A DNA stretch of 64,000 nt from positions 1-64,000 of the forward strand of contig CAVGEY010000007.1 in assembly GCA_963628435.1 (NCBI GenBank), written 5' to 3'. This stretch comes from CAKSQF01 sp963628435. Lineage in GTDB: Bacteria > Bacillota > Clostridia > Oscillospirales > CAG-272. How positions within the stretch are numbered: the stretch's first letter is position 1; each line of letters starts with the position of its first letter. The notes below the pieces were generated by a model that searched no databases, was not told where the DNA came from, and saw only the letters and a list, made by a program, of their open reading frames with translations. Positions 42,808 to 51,351 of the stretch are shown here, one piece after another. Position numbers and translations under genes: made by a program.

Positions 42808-44091
42808 ATAGAAGACATTGAAATTGCCGAAGGGATAAAACTTCATTTTGAATCGGACAGGCATTTCAGAACGGGTATGATGAATATCCGATTTTTGGCC
42901 CCTCTTGATATGGATAGCGCGACTGAAATAACACTTCTTTTCAGAGTGCTTGCGAGAGGCTCGCAAAACTATCCGACATCCGCCGATGTCAGAAAAAAAT
43001 GCGATATGCTCTGGGGCGCGACCGTTTATCCGATTTCTTCGCCGCTCGGTGAAATGCAGAATATCGGTTTTACGGCAACATTTATAAACGACCGATTTGC
43101 CCCCGACGGAGAGTCGACGTTTGACGGTATATGCGATATACTGAAAGATCTGATTTTCAATCCGAGACTTTCGGATGGACTTCTTGACTCGGAATATGTG
43201 AATTCGGAACGGGAAAATCTGATTTGCGAACTGAAAAACGAAGAGGATAAAGCCGAACTTTGCAGATTCAAAATGGAAAGTAAGATGTTCGACGGAGAAA
43301 AATTCAATGTATGCAGCGACGGAGATGCGGAAGCCGCGAAGAAAATCGACGCAAAATCGCTGACCGAATTTTATAAAAAATTCATTTTTTCTTCTCCGAT
43401 TGAAATCTGCCTTGTTGCCGACATCGACGGCGAACACGCAAAAAATGCGGTCAAATCGATTTTTGATGTCGAAAATCGCGGCATCGAAAGAAAAAAGCGT
43501 GATTTCGCGGTTGCCGACGTTATAAGAAAATCTCCGCACCCTTTTAAGAAAACAGGCGAAAAATGCGATATTGTTCAGTCGAGGGTGTGCATCGGCTTCA
43601 GATCGGGTTGTGTTCTCGGCGATTCGAATTACGAGGCGTTCAATCTTATGTGCGAACTGCTCGGCAGATCTCCCACAAACAGACTGTATACGAATTTAAG
43701 AGAAATTCGCGGACTCTGCTATTCGTGCGCACTGTCAACCGAAGTTTATAAAGGACTTGTACGCATTGAATGCGGATGCGACCGCTCTAATGTAAAAGCG
43801 GCGTCCGACGGAATTTTCGAACAGATTTCGGCGGTTGCCGGCGGAAGATTCGGGGATGATGAGCTCGAAGACGCAAGAGCGTCGCTCGTTTCGGTATATA
43901 AAAGCATCGGAGACGATCCCTCATCGGTCATTTCGTGGTATTACCGTAATATGCTTGCGGGAAGCAAACATTCGCCGGATGAAGCGATTGCCGAAATTAA
44001 CGCGGTAAGCCGTGAGGATATAATGCTTGCCGCCGCAAGACTCGATCCCGATACACTTTTCGTTCTCGGCACGGAGGATATGTCTTTATGA
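42808..44091 (+). CDS. yfmF: YfmF-like M16-family protein, apparent ATA start
   Basis: A protein of about 427 residues of the M16 peptidase family without the HxxEH zinc motif, as is normal for YfmF, the inactive partner of YfmH. Homology to the YfmF N-terminus (EGIKLHFESDRHF, then RFLAPLD) begins before the first ATG at 42877. The frame is closed by a TAG at 42799-42801. The only reading with a ribosome site is the ATA at 42808, eight bases after AGGGGGT; ATT codons follow soon after. So translation probably begins at a non-standard codon, or the base is a sequencing error. The YfmF/YfmH pair is linked to elongation factor P modification in Bacillus. Its stop overlaps yfmH as ATGA. Confidence 0.85.
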   Translation: MEDIEIAEGIKLHFESDRHFRTGMMNIRFLAPLDMDSATEITLLFRVLARGSQNYPTSADVRKKCDMLWGATVYPISSPLGEMQNIGFTATFINDRFAPDGESTFDGICDILKDLIFNPRLSDGLLDSEYVNSERENLICELKNEEDKAELCRFKMESKMFDGEKFNVCSDGDAEAAKKIDAKSLTEFYKKFIFSSPIEICLVADIDGEHAKNAVKSIFDVENRGIERKKRDFAVADVIRKSPHPFKKTGEKCDIVQSRVCIGFRSGCVLGDSNYEAFNLMCELLGRSPTNRLYTNLREIRGLCYSCALSTEVYKGLVRIECGCDRSNVKAASDGIFEQISAVAGGRFGDDELEDARASLVSVYKSIGDDPSSVISWYYRNMLAGSKHSPDEAIAEINAVSREDIMLAAARLDPDTLFVLGTEDMSL

Positions 44092-45383
44092 GTACGGTTG
44101 AATGTTGCCGCAGTGAGCGTCTGCACGCCGCTTATTACAGAATTGTCCATGACAGCGGGCTGAAAATAATATATTATCCGATTGACCGCAGTCAGACATT
44201 CGTTAATCTGAAAGTCGGATTCGGAAGTTCGGATAACAGATTCGTAAAAGACGGTAAAACCGTTTTGCTTCCCGACGGATGCGCGCATTTTCTCGAACAT
44301 AAGATGTTCGACTGTCCGGGCGGCGAAGACGGCTCGGCGCTGCTTGCCGCACTCGGTGCCGACAGCAACGCGTATACCGCCGAAAAAGAAACGGTTTATA
44401 TGTTTTCATGCTCGGATAATTTCGATAAATCGCTGAAAATACTTTTGGAGTTCGTAAGTACTCCGTTTTTTACCGAGAAATCGCTGAAAAAGGAACTTCC
44501 GATTATATCGGAGGAAATCGCGATGTACCGCGATTCGCCCGATAATAAACTGCTCTATGCTTTGCTGCGCGCAATGTACAGAAAAAGTCCGGTACGCCGT
44601 GATGTTGCGGGAAGCAAAAGCTCGATACGAAAGATAACTCCCGAAATTCTGTATACCTGTACCGACGCGTTCTATGTTCCGTCGAATATGGCACTCTGCG
44701 TTGCGGGTAAAGGCAGCCCCGAGGAGATAATCGAAGTATGCGACGGCGTACTCGGTAGGAACGCATCCGAAACCGCCGAATCGATTCCCGAAGACGAGCC
44801 CGACGGCGTGTTCAAAAAGTCGGTTACCGTATATGATAATGTAAACCTCCCGAAATGCGCGGTCGGAATAAAAATCAATAATGTGCCTGACGATCCGAAG
44901 AGCAGGGCAAACAACCGCGCGCTTTTGCGTATTCTTTGCAGCATAATGTTCGGCAGATCATCCGATTTTGCCGAATCGCTTTATTCCGACGGCGTGATAG
45001 CCTCTCCGCTTTCTGCGGATACAATGTATGAAAAGGGGTTTGCCTATCTTCAGATTGCCGCCGACTGCAGAAATCCGAGTGAATTTTCCGAAAAGATTTT
45101 GGAATATGTCGATAAAATCAGTCGTTACGGTATTGACGGCGGAGACTTCGAACGCTGCAAACGCGCTCTGTACGGCACATGGATAGCCGACAGCGACAGC
45201 AGCGAGGCAATGGCGGATATACTTCTTCCATACGCATTTGATGGAATCGACCCGTTTGAAAATATCGAGTTTATGCTTGGGGCCGACCGCGATGATATAA
45301 ATCGTTTTGCCTGTGAAATTCTTTCGAAAAAGAGAATATCGGTTGCCGCTCTGCTTCCGAATTCCGACGAAAACAATGAGTGA
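44088..45383 (+). CDS. yfmH: YfmH-like M16 zinc peptidase
   Basis: A 431-residue M16 metallopeptidase with the inverted zinc motif H67-F-L-E70-H71 (HFLEH) and the downstream glutamate region EEIAMYRDSPDN (near residue 150). It should form a heterodimer with the YfmF protein, one subunit catalytic and one not. In Bacillus the pair is needed for modification of elongation factor P. It overlaps yfmF by four bases and precedes lgt by 44 bases. Confidence 0.92.
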   Translation: MSTVECCRSERLHAAYYRIVHDSGLKIIYYPIDRSQTFVNLKVGFGSSDNRFVKDGKTVLLPDGCAHFLEHKMFDCPGGEDGSALLAALGADSNAYTAEKETVYMFSCSDNFDKSLKILLEFVSTPFFTEKSLKKELPIISEEIAMYRDSPDNKLLYALLRAMYRKSPVRRDVAGSKSSIRKITPEILYTCTDAFYVPSNMALCVAGKGSPEEIIEVCDGVLGRNASETAESIPEDEPDGVFKKSVTVYDNVNLPKCAVGIKINNVPDDPKSRANNRALLRILCSIMFGRSSDFAESLYSDGVIASPLSADTMYEKGFAYLQIAADCRNPSEFSEKILEYVDKISRYGIDGGDFERCKRALYGTWIADSDSSEAMADILLPYAFDGIDPFENIEFMLGADRDDINRFACEILSKKRISVAALLPNSDENNE

Positions 45384-45427
45384 TAAAATATTGATAAAAT
45401 ATATAATTAAGAAAGGACTGCCGAATA

Positions 45428-46534
45428 ATGAATTTAACATCGTTTATTGCCGCAGGATCTGCGAGTACGACAAACTGGATATCCTTCCCGGGACTCGGTA
45501 TCGGAGAAATCAAAGTCAACGAAACGGCATTCACCATTCCGGGCACGAATATAACTGTTGCGTGGTACGGAATAATCATCATGGTGGGCATAATTGTCGC
45601 CTTCACCTATCTCTATTTTATGGGGAAGCGTACGGGACTTATTCTTGACGACCTTCTCGATATTGCGATTTTCACCGTAATTCCGGGTATAGTCGGCGCA
45701 AGAGCATATTATGTGTTTTTTGATTGGCTCAGAAATCCCGACAACTATAAGAGCTTTTATGACGTAATTTCTATTTGGAACGGCGGAATCGCGATTTACG
45801 GAGCTGTGATTTTCGGCGCGCTCGGATGTTTTCTCACTCTGCGGCATAAGAAAATCCGCGTTCCGCTCTTTTTCGACTGCCTTTGCCCTGCGGTGATGAT
45901 AGCTCAGGCAATAGGGCGCTGGGGAAACTTTGTCAACGGGGAGGCCTACGGCGCGGTTACATCATCGCCGCTTGCGATGACAATCCGCTCAACGGTGACT
46001 TATCTGTCCGAATCGGGACAGGCTTTCGAATATTCCTCGGTTGTCGAAAATGTTCACCCGACATTCCTTTACGAATCGGTCTGGAATCTTGTTGGATTTA
46101 TTCTTCTTACAATTCTGCTGTTCCATAAGAAATATGACGGGCAGGTAACACTCGGATATTTTACATGGTACGGCGCGGGCAGAATGTTTATCGAAGGTCT
46201 CAGACAGGACAGCCTTTATATCGGAAAAACAAACATCCGCGTTTCACAGCTGCTTGCATTCACATTCTTCATCGTTGCGGGATTTCTGCTTGTCTTTTTC
46301 ATGATAAAGATAAAAGGCAAGAAACTTGCTTTCGGTATGTATCTGCCCGGCGCGAAGTCGGCGGCACCGTCCGATAACGGCGCATCCGATAAAGTCGACG
46401 AGTCCGAACAATCGGATAATGCCGAGACCGAAAAAGAGAGCGAAGATGCGGCGGAAAATGCCGAAGCCGAAAGCTCAACGAATGAATCCGAGAAAAGCGG
46501 GGACACCGAAAAAAATGGCAGTGACGATAATTGA
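45428..46534 (+). CDS. lgt: Prolipoprotein diacylglyceryl transferase with acidic tail
   Basis: A 368-residue membrane enzyme that transfers diacylglycerol to the lipobox cysteine of exported prolipoproteins. The signature GRWGNFVNGEAYG is near residues 163-175, and seven hydrophobic helices span about 35-295. The N-terminal 30 residues and the last about 65 residues are beyond the normal enzyme. The tail is rich in Asp, Glu, Ser and Asn and looks unstructured. It lies in one operon with yfmF, yfmH and folD and overlaps folD by 20 bases. At least two lipoproteins in this window (11437 and 20056) are its likely clients. Confidence 0.95.
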   Translation: MNLTSFIAAGSASTTNWISFPGLGIGEIKVNETAFTIPGTNITVAWYGIIIMVGIIVAFTYLYFMGKRTGLILDDLLDIAIFTVIPGIVGARAYYVFFDWLRNPDNYKSFYDVISIWNGGIAIYGAVIFGALGCFLTLRHKKIRVPLFFDCLCPAVMIAQAIGRWGNFVNGEAYGAVTSSPLAMTIRSTVTYLSESGQAFEYSSVVENVHPTFLYESVWNLVGFILLTILLFHKKYDGQVTLGYFTWYGAGRMFIEGLRQDSLYIGKTNIRVSQLLAFTFFIVAGFLLVFFMIKIKGKKLAFGMYLPGAKSAAPSDNGASDKVDESEQSDNAETEKESEDAAENAEAESSTNESEKSGDTEKNGSDDN

Positions 46535-47372
46535 CGGTAAGGCGGTTTCGGCATCCGTAAAAAAGAAAATCGCCGGGGAAGCGGCGGCACTGAAATCGGA
46601 ATATAACATAGTGCCGGGGCTTGCCGTTATAATAGTCGGGAACGATCCCGCATCGAAAGTCTATGTCAGAAATAAGAGAAAAGCGTGCGAAGAAGCCGGT
46701 TTCAATTCGTGGGTTTATGAACTGCCCGAAGATGTAACTCAGGATTCGCTTAATTCTTTGATAGAACGGCTCAACCGTGATGAAAATGTGCACGGAATCC
46801 TCTGTCAGCTTCCTCTTCCCAAAACACTTTCCGAAGACGAGGTCATCGCAAGGATATCTCCCGATAAGGATGTCGATGCTTTCGGTATGTCGAATGTCGG
46901 AAAGATAATGCTCGGGAAATACAGATTTCTTCCGTGTACCCCTGCGGGAGTAATGAATCTTCTTGACGCATACGGTATAAACCCGAAGGGTAAACACGCC
47001 GTTATTATCGGCAGATCGAATATCGTCGGCAAACCTATGGCAATGCTGCTGCTTCATGCCGATGCCACGGTAACAATATGTCACAGCAAAACCGAAAACA
47101 TAAAGGATATCACACGCGAGGCCGATATTCTTGTGGCGGCGGTCGGCAGACCGAAGTTTGTTACGGAGGATATGATTAAACCGGGCGCTGTGGTAATTGA
47201 TGTCGGAATAAATCGCGGTGCGGACGGAAAACTATGCGGAGATGTCGATTTTGAGGCTGCCTGCCGTGTCGCGTCTGCCGTGACTCCCGTTCCGGGAGGA
47301 GTCGGACCGATGACAATCGCCATGCTTCTCGAAAATACGCTGACAGCCGCAAAGGCGACGATTAAAAAATGA
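46515..47372 (+). CDS. folD: Bifunctional methylenetetrahydrofolate dehydrogenase/cyclohydrolase FolD
   Basis: A 285-residue FolD that interconverts 5,10-methylene- and 10-formyl-tetrahydrofolate with NADP. The catalytic Y50 and K54 lie in YVRNK. QLPLP (near 98) is the folate-site motif, and GRSNIVGKPM (near 160) the nucleotide-site motif. PGGVGPMT marks the C-terminus. The start is the ATG at 46515, inside the lgt tail; the longer frame from 46326 lies fully within lgt and is not credible as coding. Length is normal. Confidence 0.97.
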   Translation: MAVTIIDGKAVSASVKKKIAGEAAALKSEYNIVPGLAVIIVGNDPASKVYVRNKRKACEEAGFNSWVYELPEDVTQDSLNSLIERLNRDENVHGILCQLPLPKTLSEDEVIARISPDKDVDAFGMSNVGKIMLGKYRFLPCTPAGVMNLLDAYGINPKGKHAVIIGRSNIVGKPMAMLLLHADATVTICHSKTENIKDITREADILVAAVGRPKFVTEDMIKPGAVVIDVGINRGADGKLCGDVDFEAACRVASAVTPVPGGVGPMTIAMLLENTLTAAKATIKK

Positions 47373-47379
47373 AAAGTAA

Positions 47380-47413
47380 AAAAGCTCTTTGCCGATATGA
47401 CAAAGAGCTTTTT
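47380..47413. terminator. Bidirectional terminator
   Basis: AAAAGCTCTTTG (47380-47391) and CAAAGAGCTTTTT (47401-47413) form a stem over a nine-base loop between the convergent folD operon and the XRE regulator gene. Confidence 0.9.
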
Positions 47414-47430
47414 CTTTACCGATATAATAT

Positions 47431-48351
47431 TTATACACCGAGACTTCCCGCAGGCATCTGAGAAAGTCCGAGAATCGAATAGAGACTCTGTTTTTTCTCC
47501 GAATATTCGTATGCACCCTTGAAATCGCCGATTGTCCTGTATGCAAGTTCAAGATCCCTGTAAATAATGTATCTGAACACCGTATCGGCATTTTCCGCGT
47601 CAAAACGCGATTCTATTTCGCGGTAGAGTGAGATTCCGCGCTCATAATTTCCCGCGGATACCGAAAGCCTCGCACTTATGTGAGTGCGGTAAAGCGGATT
47701 GTCGAGCTTTACAGAATCGTAAATTCGGGTTGCGTCTTCATATTTCATGCTGTCGGTAATCCGCAGAAGATTTGTGTATGCGGCAAGCTCAAAAGGGTTC
47801 TCGAATTCGGAAACGGTTGATGCGGAAATATCGGCATGACGCGATTGCAGAAGCGAATCAATCAGCTCAATGTAGATTTTCGCCATGCCGACCGTGTCGG
47901 CACAGCGGTAGACTGTTTTTTTTGCGTGTTCCTCCACAAGGGAAAATGACTTGTAGGCGGCTTCGAGCCTGCCCGAACTGTACTGAATAATGCCGATTTC
48001 GAGTCGGCAGTCGGCGAGAATCATATTCGTCTCGTCATCGGTGTGGGGAAGACTTCTGCATAAATCGACACATTCACGCCACTGATGTTCACTGTATAAC
48101 CGTCTGATTTCGGGCATAAGTTTTAATTTCAAAAAATCGAAAAGTTCTCCGCCGTCACTCAGCAGATAGCCGGACGGAACGCCGAGTTTTTCGGCAATAT
48201 ATTCGAGTGTCGATACGGAAGGATTTGCATGTCCCGATTCGATAAGCGACAGCATATTGCGTGTTATATGATTTCCGCAAAGCTCTTTCTGCGTAATTCC
48301 TTTTTCGGCTCGCAGAGCTTTTATCTTTTCTCCGGTTGTCATTGCCGACAT
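47431..48351 (-). CDS. XRE-family regulator with TPR-like helical region
   Basis: A 306-residue protein. Residues about 5-65 are a helix-turn-helix of the XRE/Cro type (GITQKELCGNHITRNMLSLIESG). Residues about 70-300 form a series of helix pairs like TPR units (for example SGRLEAAYKSFSLVEEHA, AGNYERGISLYREIE, IGDFKGAYEYSEKKQ), as in Rgg/PlcR-type peptide-sensing regulators. A peptide or protein ligand is possible but not shown. The ATG at 48351 follows GGAGG by about six bases. It is divergent from the first ABC exporter gene at 48549, with 197 bases between. Confidence 0.85.
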   Translation of the reverse strand: MSAMTTGEKIKALRAEKGITQKELCGNHITRNMLSLIESGHANPSVSTLEYIAEKLGVPSGYLLSDGGELFDFLKLKLMPEIRRLYSEHQWRECVDLCRSLPHTDDETNMILADCRLEIGIIQYSSGRLEAAYKSFSLVEEHAKKTVYRCADTVGMAKIYIELIDSLLQSRHADISASTVSEFENPFELAAYTNLLRITDSMKYEDATRIYDSVKLDNPLYRTHISARLSVSAGNYERGISLYREIESRFDAENADTVFRYIIYRDLELAYRTIGDFKGAYEYSEKKQSLYSILGLSQMPAGSLGV

Positions 48352-48404
48352 AAAAACCTCCGTATATACAGTGCGCAGTGAATAGACAGTAAATATCTTT
48401 TACC

Positions 48405-48433
48405 ATTTTAGCATCTGCCGTCGGATTTTTCAA
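48405..48433 (-). promoter_or_regulatory. Promoter of the XRE regulator
   Basis: On the minus strand: TTGAAA (48433-48428), a 17-base spacer and TAAAAT (48410-48405). Confidence 0.6.
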
Positions 48434-48489
48434 CAGAATTATTAAAAAATAACAAATAAATTCAAAAAAATAATTAGTTCGTGCAGAAT

Positions 48490-48518
48490 TTGACAAAAAA
48501 TGCTGTTTATGCTATAAT
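48490..48518 (+). promoter_or_regulatory. Consensus promoter of the first ABC-DUF1854 operon
   Basis: TTGACA (48490-48495), a 17-base spacer and TATAAT (48513-48518), 30 bases before the ATG at 48549. A full consensus promoter, so the operon is likely well expressed. Confidence 0.8.
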
Positions 48519-48548
48519 AAAAAGTAATATTTCGAGAGGAGAAATCGG

Positions 48549-50762
48549 ATGAGCGGATATTCCGAAAACGAAATAAAAGAAAAACTCGAAAAAATCGGAT
48601 TCGCCCTTGATGACTGCGGCGCGTGGTTGAGTGCCGACAGGGATAAGGACGGAAACAGAAAGACGCAGATTGCCATGATAATATCCGGACAGACGGCAGT
48701 GGTTGATCTCGAAAGCGGGGCCGTCGTTTTCCGCCTTGATTTGAGCAAAATCGAAAAGATGACGCTCGAGGAAGAAATTTCGGGCTGTCGGATCGTCTGC
48801 CGCACCGCCGGCGCAGATCTGATTGCGGCATCGATGTCCTATGCATGCAAGGATGACGCATATAAATTCGTCGATGTGTTCGAAAAGATAAAATGCGGAC
48901 AGAGCTTTGAAAAGGCAAAGCCGGATGACTGTATCTGCCCGAAATGCGGTATGCGCTATCCGGATAAAGGCAGAAAGTTCTGCCCCAACTGTTCGGATAA
49001 CGGCAAGGTCATCGGCAGAATGTCGGTTTTCTTCAAAAAATATATTCCGCAAATGGTAATAACTTTTCTCCTTCTCGCCCTGCAGAGTGTGATTTCGGTT
49101 GTCGCGCCTTATATCAGTTCGGGATTTTATTACGATGAGGTTCTTTCGGCCGACGGCAGCTTCTACGGACAGCTTCTTTTCGTGCTGACTCTTGTCATTG
49201 CTCTGAGACTGTTGAGAATCGGCGTTGAAACATTCTCGTCGATAGTAAGCAGTAAAATATCCGCAAAGCTCGCCTTTGATATGAAAAAGACGGTTTTCGA
49301 TTCGATTGAACGGCTGTCGGTTTCATATTTTTCCACACGTTCGACGGGCGGTCTTATGAATCAGGTAAATAACGACTCGGAACGTATATACTGGTTTTTT
49401 ACCGACGGAGTCCCGAATCTTGTTATAAATGCCGTTCAGTTTGTATGCGTGTTTATTATAATGCTGACGATTAACCCGCTTCTGACCTTTCTTTCTCTGA
49501 TACTTTTGCCGCTTTCGGTTTATCTTATCGGAAAAGCCTATAATCATAACCGTATGCTTCACGCGAAGCAGTATTCCAAAGAACGTTCAATGAACGGAAT
49601 GCTCTCCGATTTGCTTACCGGCATACGCGTTGTAAAAACATTCGCAACCGAAAAAAGAGAAGCGGCAAGATTCGATTCCGCAAATTCCGGACTTGCCCGT
49701 GCGAGCCGCAGGACGTCGCTGTTCTCGTCAACGGCATATCCGCTGCTTAATGTTCTGGTTTATATCGGCGTCGTGGTAGTCTGGGCGGTAGGCGGCCGGA
49801 TGGTTATAACCGAAAGTTTCGGAATGACATACGGACTTTTGCTGACATTCATAGCATATATTTCAATGATTTATTCACCGATGTATATGCTGGTCGATAT
49901 GGCTCAGAACGCGTCCGAAAGTATGAACGCGATGAGCAGACTGCTTGAAATCATGGATGCAAAGCCCGAGGTCGGCGAAAGCGAAAATCCGGTAAAGCTT
50001 ACCGATTTCAAGGGGAAAGTCGAATTTCGCAATGTCAAATTCTCGTATGTGAAAAACCGCACCGTACTTGATAATATCACATTTGATATCGAAGCGGGAG
50101 GAAATGTCGGAATAGTCGGACATACCGGCGCGGGCAAATCCACAATCGCCAATCTTTTGATACGTCTTTATGATGTGGATGACGGAGAAATTCTGATTGA
50201 CGGGGTAAACATCAAAAATATATCGTTTGAAGACCTGCATAAAAATATAGCCATAGTATCTCAGGAAACATATCTCTTTTCGGGAACGATTTACGATAAT
50301 ATCAGATATTCGTGCAGTTCGGCAAGTAAACAGGAAGTGATAGCAGCTGCGAAAGCTGCCGGAGCACACGATTTTATATCGAAACTGCCGGACGGATACG
50401 AAACCAAAGTCGGACAGGGATATAAAGAGCTGTCCGGCGGAGAACGACAGCGTATATCGATTGCGAGAGCGATTCTCAGAAATCCGAAAATCCTGATTCT
50501 CGATGAGGCAACCGCTGCAATGGATACCAAAACCGAACAGATGATTCAGAAAACACTGGATAAACTGTCCGAAGGACGCACCACAATCACAATCGCACAC
50601 AGGCTTTCGACTCTGAAAAAAGCGGATAAGCTGTTTGTCATAAAAGATAAAACGGTTTGCGAAAGCGGCAGACCTGCGGAGCTTATCGCCAAAAAAGGAG
50701 TTTATTGGAGGCTCTATACCCTTCAGCTCGAGGCGCTTCGCGATGCCGGCATCGCAGAATAA
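48549..50762 (+). CDS. ABC exporter with PH-like domain and zinc ribbon, module 1 subunit A
   Basis: A 737-residue half-transporter. The N-terminal 1-120 region is a small beta/alpha domain that reads like a PH-type fold (beta strands, then the helix DAYKFVDVFEKI). A four-cysteine zinc ribbon follows (CPKCG and CPNCS, residues 134-158). Six hydrophobic helices span about 165-450. The ATPase has Walker A GHTGAGKST, signature LSGGERQR, Walker B ILILDEATAAMD and the switch histidine AHRLST, all intact. Its closest relative in the window is the gene at 57350-59641. It should pair with the product of 51352-53616 as a heterodimer. The substrate is unknown. Confidence 0.9.
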   Translation: MSGYSENEIKEKLEKIGFALDDCGAWLSADRDKDGNRKTQIAMIISGQTAVVDLESGAVVFRLDLSKIEKMTLEEEISGCRIVCRTAGADLIAASMSYACKDDAYKFVDVFEKIKCGQSFEKAKPDDCICPKCGMRYPDKGRKFCPNCSDNGKVIGRMSVFFKKYIPQMVITFLLLALQSVISVVAPYISSGFYYDEVLSADGSFYGQLLFVLTLVIALRLLRIGVETFSSIVSSKISAKLAFDMKKTVFDSIERLSVSYFSTRSTGGLMNQVNNDSERIYWFFTDGVPNLVINAVQFVCVFIIMLTINPLLTFLSLILLPLSVYLIGKAYNHNRMLHAKQYSKERSMNGMLSDLLTGIRVVKTFATEKREAARFDSANSGLARASRRTSLFSSTAYPLLNVLVYIGVVVVWAVGGRMVITESFGMTYGLLLTFIAYISMIYSPMYMLVDMAQNASESMNAMSRLLEIMDAKPEVGESENPVKLTDFKGKVEFRNVKFSYVKNRTVLDNITFDIEAGGNVGIVGHTGAGKSTIANLLIRLYDVDDGEILIDGVNIKNISFEDLHKNIAIVSQETYLFSGTIYDNIRYSCSSASKQEVIAAAKAAGAHDFISKLPDGYETKVGQGYKELSGGERQRISIARAILRNPKILILDEATAAMDTKTEQMIQKTLDKLSEGRTTITIAHRLSTLKKADKLFVIKDKTVCESGRPAELIAKKGVYWRLYTLQLEALRDAGIAE

Positions 50763-50799
50763 AGCCGGGTAAATCAGAATATATACGAAAGGGAGCTAT

Positions 50800-51321
50800 A
50801 TGACAGACAGAAACGGGAGTATGCAGATTTCGTATCTGACATGTAAAAATACCGCGTTTTTCAAAAGCGGTGATTTTATAGGACTGAAAACCAATATTTC
50901 GGACAATTCGGAAGAACGAACGGTTCAGAGAGTTCATCTGCGCCGTATGTTTCCGTTTTCCGAACTTTTTACCGACATTTCGGTTCAGGATGACGACGGC
51001 GAGGAAATAGGACTTATATCGAACATTGCCGATTTTATGCCCGATACCGCGAAAATGCTTCGCGATGAACTTGAAAAAACCTATTTCGTGCCGAAGATAA
51101 AAAGTATCCGTTCGCTGAAAGAACGATTCGGCTTTTCGACATGGAAGGTGCAGACAGATGTCGGCGATGCCGAGTTTACCCTTCGCGATACATACAGATC
51201 GATGGTGTTCGCGGGCGGCGGCAGAATATTCCTTGTCGATTCGGACGGAAACAGATATGAGATTCCGGATGTGAATAAGCTCGACCGCAAATCATACAAG
51301 AAGATAGAACTTTATATTTAA
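50800..51321 (+). CDS. DUF1854 protein, module 1
   Basis: A 173-residue soluble protein of the DUF1854 family, recognisable from VHLRRMFPFSE near residue 47, DDDGEEIGLI, the FVPKIKSIRS block (near 93) and the C-terminal VDSDGNRYEIPD. In beta-proteobacteria DUF1854 proteins accompany ABC exporters next to cyanophycin genes. Here it sits between two ABC genes with 37 and 30 bases on either side. No catalytic motif is visible. I infer an accessory or regulatory subunit of the exporter. A similar gene occupies the same place in the mirrored module (56724-57317). Confidence 0.85.
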   Translation: MTDRNGSMQISYLTCKNTAFFKSGDFIGLKTNISDNSEERTVQRVHLRRMFPFSELFTDISVQDDDGEEIGLISNIADFMPDTAKMLRDELEKTYFVPKIKSIRSLKERFGFSTWKVQTDVGDAEFTLRDTYRSMVFAGGGRIFLVDSDGNRYEIPDVNKLDRKSYKKIELYI

Positions 51322-51351
51322 CCGATTCTACATCCGAAAGGAGGTGCCGCA

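Noticed and set aside
49875..50600. 241-residue minus-strand frame within the ABC subunit A gene
   Set aside because: It is antisense to an ATPase domain with intact motifs. Such frames recur opposite the other ABC genes.
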